Positions 13,440 through 23,402 of a stretch of DNA of 64,000 nt are shown piece after piece. The stretch covers positions 1 to 64,000 of the forward strand of contig JAKFGP010000054.1 in NCBI GenBank assembly GCA_021502835.1, in the 5' to 3' direction. Positions within the stretch are counted from its first letter, which is position 1. Every line of letters begins with the position of its first letter. The translations under genes and the position numbers were made by a program. The notes under the pieces are model-generated. The model worked only from the letters and a program-made list of their open reading frames with translations, was not told the origin of the DNA and did not search any database. This stretch comes from Streptomyces thinghirensis. GTDB lineage: Bacteria > Actinomycetota > Actinomycetia > Streptomycetales > Streptomycetaceae.

Positions 13440-14237
13440 TCAGCGTGCGTCGTCCGGCAGCAGCCGGGCGAGGGTGCGTACGGCCCGGTACTGGAGCGTC
13501 TTGATGGCGCCCTCGTTCTTGCCCATGACGCGCGCGGTCTCGGCGACCGAGAGGCCCTGGAGGAAGCGCAGGGTCACGCACTCCTGCTGCTGCGGGTTGA
13601 GCCGTCGTACGGCGTCCAGCAGGGCGGCGTTCGAGAGCGATTCGAGGACGGAGTCCTCGGGGACCGCTCGACCTCGTTGGCGTCGAGCATCTCGCCGGTG
13701 GTGACCTCCAGCCGGAAGCGGCTGGACTTGAAGTGGTCGGCGACGAGGTTGCGGGCGATGGTCACCAGCCAGGCGCCGAAGTCGCGGCCCTGCCAGGTGA
13801 AGGTGCCGATGCGCCGCAAGGCCCGCAGGAAGGTCTCGCTGGTGAGGTCCTCGGCCGTCGCCTTCCCGCCGACGCGGTAGTAGATGTAGCGGTACACGGT
13901 GTCGCTGTACTGGTCGTAGAGCCGCCCGAAGGCGTCGGCCTCGCCGGCCTGGGCGCGTTCGACCAGGTCCATCATGCGGGCGCTGTCGCTGTCCGCGGCG
14001 GGGCGGCGGTGGGTGGTTGCGGCGGCGGTCCCGGACGAGGACGACCGCGCGCGTCTGCCGACGGCGGCGCTTCCGTCGGCCAGTGCATAGCACGGGCCCA
14101 CGGGGGCGGTGGCCGCGGCGAGGGCGGGGACGGCATACGCGGTGGGGACGAAGCCCGCGCAACAGGTCTTGGGCTGATTTGACCGTTGCGCGCAGCGTAG
14201 CCAGGCCCGAGGCGTCAACCCCGACGTGTGGGTACAC
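13440..14237 (-). CDS. bldN: BldN, developmental ECF sigma factor with N-terminal pro-region
   Basis: An extracytoplasmic-function sigma factor needed for aerial growth genes in Streptomyces (chaplins, rodlins, bldM). About 265 residues. The start MYPHVGVDASGLATLRATVK leads an extension of about 85 residues, which is cleaved off in the characterised protein. Sigma region 2 follows (LVERAQAGEADAFGRLYDQY, YRYIYYRVGGKATAEDLTS, FTWQGRDFGAWLVTIARNLV). Region 4 is RRLNPQQQECVTLRFLQGLS plus AETARVMGKNEGAIKTLQYR. It ends RTLARLLPDDAR. The start is GTG. Two indels (near 13655 and 14165) break the frame. rsbN lies immediately downstream. Confidence 0.95.
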   Translation of the reverse strand: MYPHVGVDASGLATLRATVKSAQDLLRGLRPHRVCRPRPRRGHRPRGPVLCTGRRKRRRRQTRAVVLVRDRRRNHPPPPRRGQRQRPHDGPGRTRPGRRGRRLRAALRPVQRHRVPLHLLPRRREGDGRGPHQRDLPAGLAAHRHLHLAGPRLRRLAGDHRPQPRRRPLQVQPLPAGGHHRRDARRQRGRAVPEDSVLESLSNAALLDAVRRLNPQQQECVTLRFLQGLSVAETARVMGKNEGAIKTLQYRAVRTLARLLPDDAR

Positions 14238-14539
14238 GGGACTCCCAGAGGCAGAGCTTCCATCACGTGCAGTACGGAACCATTCACCCGTCGTAGCGAA
14301 GGTGGGGCACCGGAATGCGTCTGAGGAGAATAACGCTTCGTGCAGGCACTGCTACGCCTAGTTGCTCAAATCATCGATTACGTCGCTTCTGTGCCCGATT
14401 GGCGCTCGATCAGATGCTGAAGAGTGATCAGTTAATGACCGGAACGGTTCGGGTTCCTTGTGACTACAGAGCGTGTTGTGGTCGATGTGAGGAAAGTGGA
14501 CTGGAGAGGGTGTCCCGCGGGTACGTCACACCGATTGGG
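14238..14539 (-). promoter_or_regulatory. bldN upstream region
   Basis: About 300 bases between the divergent-facing 3' end of the HAD-IB gene and the bldN start, noticeably less GC-rich than its surroundings. It must hold the bldN promoter. In S. coelicolor this promoter is a BldD target, but I could not pick a convincing BldD box by eye. Confidence 0.4.
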
Positions 14540-15458
14540 TCAACGGCGGCGGCGGTGCAGCGCGATGGCCGCCGCGGTCCCGCCGGCCACCGCGCCGACG
14601 CCCGCGGCCGCGGGGATGCCGACCTTGGCCGCCTTGCGGCCGGTGCGGTAGTCGCGCAGGCGCCACTCCAGCTCGCGGGCGTGCTTGCGCAGCTTGGAGT
14701 CGGGTTGATCGCGTAGGGGTGGCCGACCAGCGACAGCATCGGGATGTCGTTGTGGGAGTCGCTGTAGGCGGCGCGAGCGGGTCCAGGTCCAGGCACTCCG
14801 CCGTCGCCAGTGCGCGTACCGCCTCGGCCTTCGCGGGGCCGTGCAGCGGTTCGCCGACCAGCTTGCCCGTGTAGACGCCGCCGATCGACTCGGCCACCGT
14901 GCCCAGCGCGCCGGTCAGGCCCAGGCGGCGGGCGATCACCTGGGCGATCTCCACCGGGGCGGCCGTGACCAGCCAGACCTTCCTGGCCCGCGTCCAGGTG
15001 GGCCTGGGCGAGGGCGCGGGTGCCGGGCCAGATCCGCTCGGCCATGTACTCGTCGTAGATCTCCTCGCCGATCGACTTCAGCTCGGAGACACGGTGGCCC
15101 TTGACGATCGACAAAGCGGAGTCGCGGGCGTCCTGCATGTGCTCCGGGTCCTCGAGCCCGGCCAGCCGGAGTACGCCTGCTGCCAGGCGAACCGGGCGAG
15201 GTCGCGGGTCTCGAAGAACTTCCGCTTGTACAGGCCCCGGCCGAAGTGGAAGATCGCGGCGCCCTGCATCACGGTGTTGTCGAGGTCGAAGAAGGCGGCC
15301 GCCCTGTCGTCGCCGTGGACCGGGAACTCCACGTCCGCGCCCGTGTCGGGGGCGGACGCGTCCTGTGCGGACTGGGCGGATTTACGGGCTGCCTCCGCCG
15401 AGGCCTCGCCTGCCAACACGCTCCGCGCCGTGGCGGAGCGCCTACGGGGGTGAGCCAT
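14540..15458 (-). CDS. HAD-IB family hydrolase (SerB-like)
   Basis: About 305 residues. After a basic N-terminus ([20 protein letters not shown]) comes the nucleophile motif [21 protein letters not shown] helical cap follows, then [20 protein letters not shown], and the acidic motif [20 protein letters not shown]. The C-terminal tail is Ala/Gly-rich with a terminal HRRRR and a possible weak membrane segment ([18 protein letters not shown]). Relatives dephosphorylate small phosphate esters such as phosphoserine; the substrate is unknown. It is a conserved neighbour of bldN in Streptomyces. Frame breaks near 14700, 14775, 14980 and 15175. Confidence 0.83.
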
Positions 15459-15586
15459 CGAAGAGCGGCCATGCCCGTGAGCATAGCCAGTTTGTTCGGA
15501 GGCTTCGGAGCCGAGAGGTTCGGGGGCTGTGAACTCCGGGCGACCGACGCGTTACAGAGGCCGCCGTGCGCGCGAGAATGGCCGGC

Positions 15587-15910
15587 ATGAGTCCCCTCTT
15601 CCGCCGAAAGTCCCCGCAGACCCCGGGGGCCCCGCAGCCCGCGCAGTCTCATGAGCACTCCGAGAACCATCTCGTCACCCTCATCCGCAAACCCGGCTGT
15701 CATCTGTGTGATGACGCACAGCTCGTCGTCGAGAAGGTGTGTGCCGACCTCGGTGTCCCCTGGGAGGGGAAGGACATCACCCAGGACCGCCAACTCCACG
15801 ACGAGTACTGGGAACAGATCCCGGTCGTCCTGGTCGACGGCAGGCAGCACACCTTCTGGCGTGTGAACGAGGAACGGCTGCGCAAGGCACTGACCGACGA
15901 GTCCAAGTAG
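15587..15910 (+). CDS. Glutaredoxin-family (DUF836) thiol protein
   Basis: A 107-residue thioredoxin-fold protein, one of the few genes here with an intact frame. The redox site is LIRKPGCHLCDDAQLVVEKV (CxxC), followed by GVPWEGKDITQD, the cis-proline strand EQIPVVLVDGRQHTFWRV, and ERLRKALTD. Such proteins sit before rex in Streptomyces. A thiol-redox role is likely, the partner unknown. The ATG at 15587 is taken; upstream in-frame ATG or GTG would add up to seven residues. Confidence 0.88.
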   Translation: MSPLFRRKSPQTPGAPQPAQSHEHSENHLVTLIRKPGCHLCDDAQLVVEKVCADLGVPWEGKDITQDRQLHDEYWEQIPVVLVDGRQHTFWRVNEERLRKALTDESK

Positions 15911-16086
15911 TCGGATGGTCGCTTAGGATCGATGGTGACTTGGTCTCGGGGGCGTTGATCGTGAGGAGCGTGTGCGGCTTTGCCCTCGATGGGAGAGGAA
16001 CGCGTACGCGTATGCGCCGGTTCCCGGTTCGTGCGCCGGGAGCGCGTGAGCCCGGTCACGTTGGCCGGGCAAATCGGACACCATCT

Positions 16087-16104
16087 TTGTGCACGCGTTC
16101 ACAA
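16087..16104. promoter_or_regulatory. Rex operator (ROP) upstream of rex
   Basis: TTGTGCACGCGTTCACAA, an almost perfect 18-bp inverted repeat matching the Rex consensus TTGTGAANNNNTTCACAA, 79 bases before the rex start. Rex is known to repress its own operon from such a site when NADH/NAD+ is low. Confidence 0.9.
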
Positions 16105-16182
16105 AGACACAGCCTGCATTCGACGGGGCGGTCATGTAGGGACGTATGACCGCCTACAGCCCTGCCTACCCGCAGGAGCACC

Positions 16183-16955
16183 GTGGCAACTGGCCGAACA
16201 CACCGACCGGCGACCCGCAGCCGAGGGATTCCCGAGGCCACCGTCGCCTGGGCTTCCGCTGTTACCTCCGCGCCCTCACCGCGCTCTCCGAGCGCTCGGT
16301 GCCACACGGTCTCCTCCGAGGAGCTGGCGGCTCGCGGTCGGAGTCAACTCCGCGAAGCTGCGCAAGGACTTCTCTACCTCGGCTCCTACGGGACCCGGGG
16401 CGTCGGTTACGACGTCGAGTATCTCGTCTACCAGATCTCCCACGAGCTGGGGCTCACCCAGGACTGGCCGGTAGTGATCGTCGGTATCGGTAACCTCGGC
16501 GCCGCGCTCGCCAACTACGGCGGCTTCGCCTCCCGCGGTTTCCGCGTCGCCGCGCTGATCGACGCCGATCCGTCAATGGCCGGAAAGCCCGTCGCCGGTA
16601 TCCCGGTGCAGCACACCGACGAGCTGGAGAAGATCATCCAGGACGACGGTGTCTCGATCGGCGTGATCGCGACCCCGCCGGTGCCGCCCAGCAGGTCTGC
16701 GACAGGCTCGTGGCCGCCGGTGTCACCTCCATCCTCAACTTCGCGCCGACCGTGCTGAGCGTCCCCGAGGGCGTCGACGTGCGCAAGGTCGACCTCTCCA
16801 TCGAGCTGCAGATCCTCGCCTTCCACGAGCAGCGCAAGGCGGGCGAGGAGGCCGCGGCCGACGCCGGTGTCGTGCCGCCCGCCGTCGCCCGCAAGCAGCG
16901 CCCCTCCACCGACCAGGGACCCGACGGGGACGTGCCCGCCGTGATGCCGGCATAG
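16183..16955 (+). CDS. rex: Rex, NADH/NAD+-sensing transcriptional repressor
   Basis: About 257 residues. It represses respiratory and redox genes, and its DNA binding is lost on NADH binding. The N-terminal winged helix contains YLRALTALSERSV, SSEELA, VNSAKLRKDFSYLGSYGTRG and VGYDVEYLVYQISHELGL. The Rossmann domain has VVIVGIGNLGAALANYGGF, FRVAALIDADPSMAGKPVAG and VSIGVIATP. The dimer-swap helix is VDLSIELQILAFHEQRKAG. The start is GTG at 16183, after GCAGGAG. It leads the rex-hemA-hemC-hemD operon, linking heme synthesis to redox state. Frame breaks near 16250, 16340 and 16685. Confidence 0.96.
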
Positions 16956-18674
16956 GCCTCCTCGTCGTCGGACTGAGCCACCGCAGCGCGCCGGTCAGCG
17001 TGCTGGAGCGGGCGTCCCTGAGCGCGGACGCGCAGCTCAAGCTGTTGCAGGACACGGTCGCCGCCGAACCGGCCACCGAGGCCGCGGTCCTGGCCACCTG
17101 CAACCGCATCGAGTTGTACGCCGACGTGGACAAGTTCCACGCCGGTGTCGCCGAGCTGTCCACGCTGCTCGCCCAGCACAGCGGGGTCGGCCTGGAGGAG
17201 CTCACTCCTTATCTTTATGTGCACTACGAGGACCGGGCCGTCCACCACCTGTTCTCGGTGGCCTGCGGGCTCGACTCGATGGTGGTGGGCGAGGGCCAGA
17301 TCCTCGGGCAGATAAAGGACTCCCTGGCCCGGGCGCAGGACCTGCACACCGCCGGCCGGCTCCTGAACGACCTGTTCCAGCAGGCGCTGCGCGTCGGCAA
17401 GCGGGCCCACTCCGAGACCGGCATCGACCGCGCCGGGCAGTCCCTGGTCACCTTCGGCCTGGAGCAGCTGTCCGCGGGAGCCGACGTCCAGCAGTGGGCG
17501 CGGGGCAAGAAGGCCCTGGTCATCGGCGCCGGCTCGATGTCCTCGCTGGCCGCCGCCACGCTGGCGCGGGCCGGGGTCGCCGAGATCGTCGTGGCCAACC
17601 GCACCTTCGAACGCGCGCCGAGCGCCTCGCGCAGATCCTCTCCGAGGGCGACGACACGGACGTGCTGGCCCGCGCGGTACCGATGGACTCGGTGCCGGTC
17701 GAGCTGACACGTGCCGACGTGGCCGTCTCCTGCACCGGCGCGACCGGGATCGTCCTCACGGCCGACGCCGTGGCGGCCACGGTGGAGCGCCGTACGGGCG
17801 CCCCCGCCGCCGAGTTCGGCGACGTGCCCTCCGGGGCGGACGCCGCCGTCGGCGTCGTACGGGAGGCGGCCGAAGCGCCTGTGCCGGGCGCCGGTACGGA
17901 CGAGAACTGTCCGCTCGACCTGTCCTCCGTGCCGACCGGCTTCTCCGTCATGGGGGAGGCCGCCGTGGCCGGCATGGACGCGGCGACGCTGGAGCAGCAC
18001 GGGGCCTGGGCCGCCAGGCGGCGCGGTCGCGGACCGGACGCGCGAGGCCGGGCGGCCGGGCGCCGAGGCGGACGCCGAGCTGATCACCGCGCTCGCCGCG
18101 ACGGCCGCGAGTGTGGGGCGCATCCCGAGCGGCGGCGGCCCGAGCCGGTCGCCGAGGTGCCGCGCCCGCAGCCGGTGCTCTTCCTGCTCGACCTCGCCAT
18201 GCCGCGCGACATCGACGCCGCCGTGCACCGGCTGGCCGGGGTACGCCTGGTGGACATCGAGTCGCTCGCCGACGCGTCGGCCGACGCACCGATGGCCGCC
18301 GACGTCGACATGGTCCGCCGGATCGTGGCCGACGAGGTCGCCGCGTTCGGGGCGGCCCTGCGGGCCGCGCACATCACGCCCACCGTGGTCGCGCTGCGCA
18401 GCATGGCCGCCGACGTCGTGGCGGGCGAGATCGCCCGGCTGGAGGGACGGCTGCCGTCCCTCGACGACAAACACCGCGCCGAGATCACCCAGACCGTCAA
18501 GCGTGTGGTCGACAAACTGCTGCACGCGCCGACGGTCCAAGGCAGCTCGCCGCCGAGCCCGGCGGTGCCGGGTACGCGGACGCGCTGCGCACCCTGTTCG
18601 ACCTCGACCCCGAGACGGTGGCCTCCGTCTCCCGCGCCGAGAACAGCACTGAGAAGAACCGAGGGCCGGCATGA
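16952..18674 (+). CDS. hemA: HemA, glutamyl-tRNA reductase
   Basis: Reduces glutamyl-tRNA to glutamate-1-semialdehyde with NADPH, the first step of the C5 tetrapyrrole pathway. About 573 residues, long for the family because of an Ala/Glu-rich insertion, as in other Streptomyces. Markers: LLVVGLSHRSAPVSVLERAS, the catalytic cysteine in VLATCNRIELYADVDKF, VGEGQILGQIKDSLARAQ, the Rossmann motif ALVIGAGSMSSLAAATLA, and DLAMPRDIDAAVHRLAGV. The expected ATG overlapping the rex stop reads ATA at 16952-16954, so the start is damaged, presumably by error. The next in-frame start (GTG 17000) would cut off the conserved N-terminus. It ends ATGA-overlapping with hemC. Frame breaks near 17620, 18020, 18125 and 18540. 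Confidence 0.93.
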
Positions 18675-19630
18675 CTGAGAAGGCACTCGAGGCTGGGGAC
18701 CAGGCGAAGTAAGCTCGCCATGGCCCAGTCCGGGCAGGTGGCGGACGGCCGTGAGCCAGGTGACCGGTCGGCCCGTTGAGCTGGTCGAGATCACCACGTA
18801 ACGGATGTCTCCCCGCGAGGCGCTCGCGCAGATCGGCGGCACGGGCGTGTTCGTGGCCGCGCTGCGTGAGGCGCTGCTGCGGGGTGAGGTGGACTTCGCG
18901 GTTCACTCGCTCAAGGACCTCCCCCACCGCGCAGCACGAGGGCTTGGTGGTGGCCGCCGTTCCGAGCGCGAGGACCCGCGGGACGTGGTCGTCGCCCGGG
19001 ACGCGCGCAAGCTCACCGACCTGCCCGCGGGGCGCGGATAGGTGCGGGCGCGCCGCGGCGCATGGCGCAGCTGAACGCGTACGCCCGCACCCACGGGATG
19101 GAGATCGAGACGGTCCCGATCCGGGGCAACGTCGACACCCGCATCGGGTACGTCCGCAGCGGCGAGCTCGACGCGGTCGTGCTGGCCGCCGCCGGGCTGA
19201 ACCGGGTGGGCCGCATCGACGAGGTGACCGACTTCCTGTCGGTCGACACGGTTCTGCCCGCCCCCGGCCAGGGGCACTGGCGATCGAATGCACCGCGGAC
19301 AACACGGAGTTGATCGCCGCGCTCGCCGAACTCGACGACCCGTTCACGCGGGTCGCCGTAACGGCCGAGCGGTCACTGCTCGCCGCCCTGGAGGCCGGCT
19401 GCAGCGCCCCGGTGGGCGCGCTTGCCGACCTCCTGGCCGACGGGCAGATTGTCAAGGAAATGCGCCTGCGCGGCGTCGTCGGCACGACCGACGGCTCGAC
19501 GCTGGTGCAGCTGTCCACCACCGGTCCCGTGCCTGAAACGCACGAGGCGGCACTGGCACTCGGTCGCGAACTCGCCACCGAGATGCTCGCCCAGGGCGCG
19601 GCCGGTCTGATGGGGGAGCGAGCACATTGA
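18671..19630 (+). CDS. hemC: HemC, hydroxymethylbilane synthase (porphobilinogen deaminase)
   Basis: Polymerises four porphobilinogens to hydroxymethylbilane. About 319 residues. Signatures: KLAMAQSGQVAD, EALAQIGGTGVFVAALREAL, GEVDFAVHSLKDLP, IPIRGNVDTR-like IRGNVDTRIGYVRSGELDAV, VLPAPGQG, and the dipyrromethane-cofactor cysteine in LEAGCSAPVGALADLLADG. The ATG at 18671 overlaps the hemA stop (ATGA) and the end overlaps the next start (TTGA), so the operon is translationally coupled. Frame breaks near 18700, 18795, 18925, 19035 and 19275. Confidence 0.94.
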
Positions 19631-21324
19631 GCCCCACCACCTTTCCCGCCGGTCCGGAACAAGGGCACGTCACCTTCCTCGGTGCCGGACCCGGAGATCC
19701 GGGACTGCTGACTCTGCGCGCCGTGGAGGCACTGGCGCACGCGGACGTCCTCGTCGCCGAGCACGAGGTGCTCGACGTCGTACGCACGCACGCGAGGCAG
19801 GGCGTGTCGGAAGTGCACACGGATGCCGATCCGTCGGATCCGGGCACAGGCGCGCCCCAGCTGAAGGTAGTTGACGGTGCGTCGACTACCTCGGGCGTCC
19901 CCGCCGTGCGGGATGCCGCACATCTTGTCATGGAGGGCCGCGCGGGGGCGGCAGGCGGGTCGTGCGTGCGGTGACCGGGGACCCCGGGCTCGACACGTAC
20001 GCCGCCGAGGAGATGCTGGCGTGCGCGCGCGCCGGCGTGCCCTTCGAGGTCGTCCCCGGTATCGCGAACGCCGTCGGCGTGCCCGCGTACGCCGGTGTGC
20101 CGCTGCGGGACGCCGAGGGGCGCCGACGTGCGGTTCGTGGACGCCCGTACGGCGTCGGACCGCTGCTGGACTGAGGTCGGTGCCTCCGACGGGACGGTCG
20201 TCGTGTCGACGACGCTCGACTCGGTGGCCGCGGCCGCCGGTGAGCTGGTCGGCCGGCCGCAAGCCGGACACCCCGATGACGGTGACGATCGCCGGTACGA
20301 CGACCCGGCAGCGCACCTGGTCCGCCACCCTCGGCACGGTCGCGCAGACGCTGAAGCAGGCCAAGGTGCTGCCGTCCCCGGACGGTGGCCGGCCGGTGAT
20401 AGCCGTGGTCGGCGAGCGTTCCGCCTCCGCCCGGCGCGACCAGCTGTCGTGGTTCGAGTCCAAGCCGCTGTTCGGCTGGAAGGTCCTCGTGCCGCGCACG
20501 AAGGAGCAGGCGGCGTCGCTCTCCGACCAGCTGCGCTCGTACGGCGCCGTGCCGAGCGAGGTCCCGACCATCGCCGTCGAGCCGCCGCGCACGCCCCAGC
20601 AGATGGAGCGGGCGGTCAAGGGCCTGGTGACGGGCCGCTACGAGTGGATCGCGTTCACGTCGGTCAACGCCGTGAAGGCGGTCCGGGAGAAGTTCGAGGA
20701 GTACGGGCTGGACGCCCGTGCCTTCGCGGGCATCAAGGTCGCCGCGGTGGGCGAGCAGACGGCGAAGGCCCTCATCGCCTTCGGCGTGAAGCCCGACCTG
20801 GTGCCGAGCGGTGAGCAGTCGGCCGCCGGTCTGCTGGAGGACTGGCCGCCGTACGACCCGGTCTTCGACCCGATCGACCGTGTCTTCCTGCCCCGCGCCG
20901 ACATCGCGACCGAGACGCTGGTCGCCGGGCTGATCGAGCTGGGCTGGGAGGTCGACGACGTCACCGCCTACCGGACGGTGCGCGCCTCGCCGCCGCCGGC
21001 CACGACGCGGGAGGCCATCAAGGGCGGCGGCTTCGACGCGGTGCTGTTCACGTCGTCGTCCACGGTGCGGAACCTGGTCGGCATCGCCGGCAAGCCGCAC
21101 AACGTGACGGTGATCGCGTGCATCGGCCCGGCGACCGCCAAGACGGCCGAGGAGCACGGTCTGCGGGTGGACGTCATGGCTCCCGAGCCGTCCGTCCACA
21201 AGCTGGCGGAGGCCCTGGCCGACTTCACCTGCGGCGCCGCGCGTCGGCCCTGGAGGCCGGGGATCCGGTGACGCGGCCGAGCGAGCGGCGGCCGGGGGCG
21301 CGGAGGCGGCGGTCCTCCACGTGA
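19627..21324 (+). CDS. hemD: Bifunctional uroporphyrinogen-III C-methyltransferase / uroporphyrinogen-III synthase
   Basis: A fused enzyme of about 565 residues. The N-terminal half is the SAM-dependent CobA/SumT methylase fold (VTFLGAGPGDPGLLTLRAVE; later RAVTGDPGLDTYAAEEMLAC; FEVVPGIANAVGVPAYAGVP). The C-terminal half is HemD, which cyclises hydroxymethylbilane: GWKVLVPRTKEQAASLSDQL, YEWIAFTSVNAVKAVREKFE, VAAVGEQTAKALIAFGVKPD, FDAVLFTSSSTVRNLVGIAG and IACIGPATAKTAEEHG. It therefore both makes uroporphyrinogen III and diverts it to precorrin-2. TTG start coupled to hemC. It ends in a basic tail (RPSERRPGARRRRSST). Frame breaks near 19885, 19955, 20120, 20270 and 21235. Confidence 0.93.
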
Positions 21325-21337
21325 GGTGAAGCGAGGT

Positions 21338-21371
21338 GAGGCGGGGCGTTCCTTCGGGGGCGCCCCGCCTC
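21338..21371. terminator. Bidirectional terminator between hemD and TetR gene
   Basis: GAGGCGGGGCG (21338-21348) and CGCCCCGCCTC (21361-21371) form an 11-bp perfect stem between convergent genes. Confidence 0.85.
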
Positions 21372-21402
21372 GCTGTCGCTACCGCCGGTTTCCGGAGCGT
21401 GC

Positions 21403-22095
21403 CTACGGGCGTCCCGTCGGCCGGTGCACCGCGCCCAGGCTCATCGGTGGGGCAGGCGGCAGCGGGGCCGGGCGGCCGGGGGGCGGTGGCCGGAAGGCCT
21501 GGAAGAGGTAGGTGAGCAGGCGGCGCGAGGCGGCCAGGGCGGTTTCGCGGGGTTGGCCGGCGAGGCCGGTGACGGCCAGGGAGGAGGAGCGCGATGTCCG
21601 CGGGATCGAAGTCCTCGCGGAGCTGTCCGGCCTCGCGGGCACGTCGGACCAGGCGGGCCAGGCCTTCCTCGGCGCAGGCGCGTTCCTTGTCGTAGTCGAG
21701 CGCTTCGGGGAAGCGGGCCATGAGTACGGTCTCGAAGCCGCGGTCGGTCACCAGCGTGGTGCACACCTTCCTCGAGGAGCGTGTACAGGCCGTGCCCCGG
21801 GTCGGGGTCGGCGAGGGCCTCGTCGAGAGCGGACGCGCACAGCGAGAGCTGTTCGGTGAAGGCGGCGGTGACGAGCGCGGAGCGGGTCGGGAAGCGCCGG
21901 TAGAGGGTGGCGACGCCGACGCCGGCTCGGCGGGCGACGGCGCTCATGGGGGCGTCGACGCCCTGGGCCGCGAACGTCTCGCGGGCGGCCTCCAGGACGC
22001 GTTCGCGGTTGCGGCGGGCGTCGGCGCGCAGATCCCGATCCGCCGGGGCACTCCGGCGGTGTGCTCGGGGGTTTGTGAGAGGTCTGATCAGGCAT
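21403..22095 (-). CDS. TetR-family transcriptional regulator
   Basis: About 230 residues. After MPDQTSHKPPSTPPECPGG the N-terminal helix-turn-helix reads NRERVLEAARETFAAQGVDA, PMSAVARRAGVGVATLYRRF and PTRSALVTAAF. The effector domain includes LCASALDEALADPDPGHGLY, FETVLMARFPEALDYDKERA and DFDPADIALLLLAVTGLAGQ, and it ends MSLGAVHRPTGRP. The ATG at 22095 gives the usual 40-residue lead into the HTH. It is divergent from a zinc-type dehydrogenase gene, with a palindrome in the shared promoter, so it most likely represses that gene. Frame breaks near 21585, 21765 and 22030. Confidence 0.87.
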
Positions 22096-22112
22096 GTTTC
22101 TCACTTCCGACG

Positions 22113-22134
22113 AAGTGGAGGATGTCGTCCACTT
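22113..22134. promoter_or_regulatory. Candidate TetR operator
   Basis: AAGTGGA (22113-22119) and TCCACTT (22128-22134) are perfect inverted arms around eight bases, 18 bases from the tetR start and 73 from the dehydrogenase start. Its place and form suit autoregulation plus control of the divergent gene. Confidence 0.6.
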
Positions 22135-22206
22135 ACGGGCCCAGTATGAGCGTAGCAGCGGGTGCGAGCGGTGCCCGCGCTCCCCGAACGCGATATGGGA
22201 CAAGAC

Positions 22207-23196
22207 ATGAGCGAGATGAACGCGGTCCTCTTCGACCGTTTCGGCCCCCCGGACGTCCTCTACGTCGGCAGGCGGCCCGTACCCGTCATCAGCCCCGAGC
22301 AGGTGCTGGTGCGGGTGCGCGCCGCCGGTGTCAACGGCGGCGACCTGCTCCGACCGGACCGGGAAGGTGCGCCTGGTGACCGGCCGCGCCTTCCCCAAGG
22401 CGAGCGGCATCGACTTCGCGGGGAGAGGTGACCGAGGTCGGGTCCTCGGTCGCCGGGGTGCGTGCGGGGACCGGGTATGGGGGCTGCTGGGGCGCAGGAC
22501 CGGCAGCATGGCCGAGCCACGCGCCGTAAGCGCTCGCCATATCGCGCCCGCGCCGGAGAACCTCACCCCGGAGCAGGCCGTTTCGCTGCTCGCGGGCGGG
22601 ACCACGGCGTGACCGCCCTGCGCGACAAGGCTGCCCTCCAGCCCGGTGAGCGGCTCCTGGTGCGCGGCGGCAGCGGGGGCGTCGGCAGCGTCACCGTCCA
22701 GATCGGCCGGCTCTTCGGGTGCGCACGTCGTCGCTCTCGCGGGCGGGAAGAACCTCGACTTCGTACGCGGCCTGGGCGCCGACGAGGCGCTGGACCACCG
22801 GGCGACTCCGCTCTCCGGGCTCGGCCGCTTCGACGTCATCGTGGACACGGTCGGCACCGAGCAGTCCCGGATCCGCCGGCTGCTGGCTCCGGCGGGGCGC
22901 ATGGTGGCCGTCAGCATCGACCTCGACCGGCCCCTGGCCGGCCTCGGCACGGTCCTCGCCTCCACCGTGCACGGCAGGGGACGCATCCGGCCTTCAGCGG
23001 CAACCCCGACACAGCGCTGCTGAGCGAGGTCACCCGCTACGCGGAGCGCGGCGACATCGTCCCCGTCGTGGACACGGCCCACCCTCTCGACCGTGTCGCC
23101 GACGCGCACCGGGCTCTGGAGGCCGGCGGGGTCCGCGCAAGCACGTCGTCCGGGTCGGAGCCGCGTGCGTTGACAGGCGCCGGAGGGTGCGTGTAA
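22207..23196 (+). CDS. Zinc-binding / quinone-oxidoreductase-type NAD(P)-dependent alcohol dehydrogenase
   Basis: A medium-chain dehydrogenase/reductase of about 329 residues. The N-terminal catalytic domain is MSEMNAVLFDRFGPPDVLYV, VLVRVRAAGVNGGDLLRRTG and SGIDFAGEV. The nucleotide fold is ERLLVRGGSGGVGSVTVQIG with AHVVALAGGKNLDFVRGLGA and IVDTVGTE. The end is PVVDTAHPLDRVADAHRALE and KHVVRVG. The zinc cysteines are absent, so it belongs to the quinone-reductase-like group (NADPH:quinone or enone reduction; substrate unknown). The divergent TetR is its likely repressor. Frame breaks near 22350, 22425, 22612, 22720 and 22980. The stop is uncertain because the last frame is disturbed near 23140. 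Confidence 0.83.
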
Positions 23197-23402
23197 CGAG
23201 GGCGGTGCCGCGTGGCGCCGGTCAAAGAGCAGTGGGCCGGCCGGCGATCGGGCGAGCGCCCTCTTTCAAGGGGTACGTGATGAGTTCCTGCTCCGCGCCC
23301 TGACACGACGTAGCGCGTTCGCATCGTCGTCGTCCTTCTCGCTTCGCCCTTTTCCGGCACCGTACGCCTGCCGCGCCTGCCGTCCTGGAGACACAGAACC
23401 GT

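Noticed and set aside
17224..20619. 1131-codon open frame on the minus strand
   Set aside because: It lies antisense across hemA, hemC and hemD, is Arg/Gly/Pro-rich with no domain, and is the usual high-GC shadow of real genes.
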